Origin: EB88 sp965199135
GTDB taxonomy: Bacteria; Acidobacteriota; Terriglobia; Terriglobales; Acidobacteriaceae
Reading direction: 5' to 3'
Assembly (NCBI GenBank): GCA_965199135.1
Contig: OZ240685.1
Span: 2,852,001-2,916,000, forward strand
Length of the DNA: 64,000 nucleotides
Positions 61,647-64,000 of this stretch are shown in pieces. Numbering within the stretch: the first letter of the stretch is position 1; every line of letters starts with the position of its first letter. The notes below the pieces were generated by a model, which saw only the letters and a program-made list of their open reading frames with translations, made no database searches and was not told the DNA's origin. The position numbers were made by a program, and so were the translations under genes.

Positions 61647-61954
61647 TGCCTTACTAGGATGCAGGCGGAGCATTGAATCACGAGGACGGAGCGGAATCTC
61701 CTTCTGACAACACGCCAACGCTGGCAGGCCGCAGCAACTGTCACATGTCAGAGGTCCATGGTGGTTGCAGGAGAAGTCACCCTGGAGTTCAAGGGAGGAT
61801 TCCGTGCCACGAGACACAAGTTACGTAGTTGCTATCTCGCCAGATAGGTGTGAAGGGTAGGATGGAACGGGTTTGCGATGCTTGCATCTCCCCACACGTT
61901 GGCTCACACTTAGGAGCACCGGAGCGCCGCTCACTTTCCGACAAAGCAGGCACA

Positions 61955-64000
61955 ATGAGCCGAGATCCTGATTACCATGCGTCGCTGCGTGAAGGCTCAG
62001 CCGGAGAGCCTCTTTTGCTTGCCCGTACAAACCAGTCCGAGGCCCAAGCTCCTTCAGAGAAGGAGCTTTCGGGGGCGCCTAAGCCAGGATTGCCCGAGGC
62101 CGAAGAGGAACGCCACACGGCCTGCGAAGAAGTGGCCTCGCTGTTCCAGCTTGGTTCCATCTTGAATGGCCGCTTCTCGATTGTTCGCTTTCTTGCACGG
62201 GGTGGCATGGGAGAGGTGTATGAAGTGCGCGATCACATGCTGCAGGATGTCTCCATCGCACTCAAGATCGTCCTCCCGCACATCGCGAGCGATCCCGAGT
62301 CGCGGAGAAGGTTTCAGAAAGAAGTCCTGCTGGCGCGCGAGATCAGCCACCCCAACCTGTGTCCGATTTATGACATCTTCCAGTGCACCGAACATACGCC
62401 TCACTTTGCCTTCTTGACCATGAAGCTACTCCATGGAGAACCCCTGAGTGCCCGCCTCGCGGGGAGCAGGCCGTTGCCAGTCAGTGATGCTTTAAGTATC
62501 GAGCAGCAGCTGATCTCCGGGGTGCGCGCTATCCATGAAGCTGGTGTGGTGCACCGTGATCTCAAGCCGAACAATGTTATCGTCGATGGCCGGGGCAAAG
62601 CTCTTCATCTCTGGATCACCGACTTCGGGCTAGCTGGAATCTTTGAAACAGATGCGACGCTGCAGACACGTGCGCTCGCTGGTACTCCAGGCTATCTCGC
62701 GCCTGAGCTTCTGCTGGGGCAGGTGCCTTCACCAGCGACGGACCTATTTGCGCTTGGAGTGCTGCTCCACGAGGTGTTTACCGGCGAGCGGCCGTCGTTG
62801 AAGCCTGGTTCGCTCACGCCAGTGGTGAACAGGAAGCTGGAGCTGAGTGGCCTGCCGGAGCGATCTGTGGCGCTGGTTCGTGCCTTGCTTGCGGATGATC
62901 CTGGTCGCCGCTGCACTGTTTTTCGCGAGGTGAGCGAGCCATTCACTGCGAACCAGGAGACGCACGCCGGAGCAGCATCGCCTACGGTGAGAAGACGTAC
63001 CTTCCTTGGGCTTGGAACAGCAGCCGCTGTCTCCCTGGCTGCTGCAATGACCTGGGAGCGAGAAGCGATTGAGACCATCTTCCACCCTCTCCCTCTGAAG
63101 CGGTTTGTCGCCGTGCTCGCGTGGCCCCGGACAGCAGAATCCCACCTTGCAGGCCTGCTCTCCGGCGTGGTGGACGCTCTTGAACTGGAGCTGTCCCGCG
63201 CGGAAGCCTTTGATCATAACTTCTCAGTGACTGTTCCTGAAAAGGCAGGAGGCGACACGCGCGACCAGCTGCGCGCAGTGCGTGACTCTGTGGGGGCAAA
63301 TCTTGTGCTTGCGATCAGCGCGCAGCGCCGTGGAGACGAGACTGCCTGCCTGCTCTCTTTGCTGGACCCGGATGCAGCAGGACCTCTGCGGCAGAAAGAA
63401 GTGATGTGCGCAGCGGGGCAGGAGCCGTCGTTGCCACACCGCGCCGTGCATGCAGCAGCGCGCCTCCTTGATGTTCGAGAAGAATACCTCGCTGGCGGCC
63501 CCCCGGCGTCCACAACAACTTCGCCCGCGGCGTATGCAGCATTGCAGGCAGGAGACTCACTCAGGGTTGTTGAAAACGATGCCGGCCTGGAACAGGCGAT
63601 CTCGAAATATAGAGAAGCGACGGAGCTTGATCCGCGCTACGCGCTTGCTTACGCCAAGATTGCACTCGCCTATGGAAGGCTCGGAGTCATCAGGCGCGAT
63701 GCAAGTGCCTTTGCCCTTGCCGAGCGAAATTACGACACAGCGCTCACGCTGATGCCCACGTTGGCAGATGGTTACCTGGCCAAAGCACTGGTGCTTCAAC
63801 AGACAGGGGACGCGCTGGGCGCACTGCGCACCTTGGGACGCGGCCTCTCCGTGGATCCGACAAACTACAGGCTGCTTCATGAGCAAGCTGCACTTTACGG
63901 TTCTCTGAATCGCTGGCAGGAGTCTGAGCAGACATTTGCGCGCGTGTTAAAGCAGCGACCGAACTACTGGGAAACTTACAATGAACTCGGCGCGGTGTAC
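61955..64000 (+). CDS. Ser/Thr protein kinase with membrane anchor and TPR repeats (3' end outside window)
   Basis: 682 residues are visible and the frame runs off the right edge. A polar N-terminus of about 75 residues precedes the kinase domain: glycine loop ARGGMGEVYEV (from residue 81), ALK lysine, HRDLKPNN from residue 200, DFGLAG near 223 and GYLAPEL. A membrane segment follows at about residue 350 (RRTFLGLGTAAAVSLAAAM). The outer part has a region like the adenylate-cyclase-associated or FlgO type, then TPR repeats from about residue 540 (ISKYREATELDPRYALAYAK). Such kinases are numerous in acidobacteria. The signal is unknown. Confidence 0.9.
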   Translation, partial: MSRDPDYHASLREGSAGEPLLLARTNQSEAQAPSEKELSGAPKPGLPEAEEERHTACEEVASLFQLGSILNGRFSIVRFLARGGMGEVYEVRDHMLQDVSIALKIVLPHIASDPESRRRFQKEVLLAREISHPNLCPIYDIFQCTEHTPHFAFLTMKLLHGEPLSARLAGSRPLPVSDALSIEQQLISGVRAIHEAGVVHRDLKPNNVIVDGRGKALHLWITDFGLAGIFETDATLQTRALAGTPGYLAPELLLGQVPSPATDLFALGVLLHEVFTGERPSLKPGSLTPVVNRKLELSGLPERSVALVRALLADDPGRRCTVFREVSEPFTANQETHAGAASPTVRRRTFLGLGTAAAVSLAAAMTWEREAIETIFHPLPLKRFVAVLAWPRTAESHLAGLLSGVVDALELELSRAEAFDHNFSVTVPEKAGGDTRDQLRAVRDSVGANLVLAISAQRRGDETACLLSLLDPDAAGPLRQKEVMCAAGQEPSLPHRAVHAAARLLDVREEYLAGGPPASTTTSPAAYAALQAGDSLRVVENDAGLEQAISKYREATELDPRYALAYAKIALAYGRLGVIRRDASAFALAERNYDTALTLMPTLADGYLAKALVLQQTGDALGALRTLGRGLSVDPTNYRLLHEQAALYGSLNRWQESEQTFARVLKQRPNYWETYNELGAVY

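Noticed and set aside
1..64000. CRISPR arrays, insertion sequences, prophage or toxin-antitoxin genes
   Set aside because: No regularly spaced repeats, transposase or integrase motifs, or paired small toxin genes were seen on either strand.

Overview
The window looks like chromosomal DNA of a GC-rich, Gram-negative heterotroph, most likely an acidobacterium of the Terriglobia type. The basis is gene content: OprB-type porins, a beta-propeller sensor fused to a GGDEF domain, a Ser/Thr kinase with a TPR tail, a large set of secreted plant-polysaccharide hydrolases, a DUF1501 Tat protein and a fused E1 dehydrogenase. The taxonomy is an inference. No phage, transposase, CRISPR array or plasmid gene was seen.

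Layout. 0-8.5 kb: the start of a nucleotide-sugar dehydrogenase (cut by the left edge), a secreted protein, a DUF255 thioredoxin-fold protein, a CocE-type hydrolase, a GH76 glycosidase, a DUF4019 protein, and an MscS channel divergent from a small exported protein. 8.6-14.2 kb: fused E1 alpha/beta dehydrogenase, DUF1501 Tat protein, a tiny membrane protein, a Rieske protein convergent with an Rrf2-like regulator, and a YmdB-type phosphodiesterase with a TTG start. 14.4-19.1 kb: a membrane propeller-GGDEF sensor overlapping lysS tail to tail. 19.1-21.2 kb: an Fo-only ATP synthase operon (atpZ, atpI-like, atpB, atpE) closed by a terminator, followed by an ABC-2 transporter pair.

23.1-37.2 kb is a complex I operon on the minus strand, read nuoA-C-D-(unknown)-E-F-G-H-J-K-L-M-N. 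A good sigma70-type promoter lies upstream and a strong terminator hairpin follows. nuoB and nuoI are both absent from their usual places, so this operon alone cannot make a complete enzyme. 37.3-42.7 kb holds a repeat-like block, a GT4 glycosyltransferase, and a phosphoketolase-acetate kinase pair coupled by a 4-base overlap (carbon flow to acetyl phosphate, then acetate and ATP). A tRNA-Ser(GGA) with its terminator follows.

43.1-48.5 kb: two OprB-like porins, a further outer-membrane barrel protein, a CsoR/RcnR/FrmR-family repressor with a candidate operator and a 13-bp inverted repeat, and a GT2 glycosyltransferase. 48.5-59.8 kb: MFS and MATE transporters and a hemicellulose locus (GH3, GH51, esterase, GH43) that fits arabinoxylan breakdown. 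60-62 kb: a PIG-L deacetylase overlapping an acyl-CoA-dehydrogenase-like protein. These two probably belong with the GT2 gene 12 kb away. The window ends inside a membrane-anchored Ser/Thr kinase with TPR repeats.

No wholly new defence or mobile system was found. The most interesting points are the nuoB/nuoI-less complex I operon with an unknown gene inserted, the histidine-rich loop of NuoL, the C-tract operators around the metal-sensor-type repressor, and the split PIG-L/acyl-CoA dehydrogenase/GT2 set.
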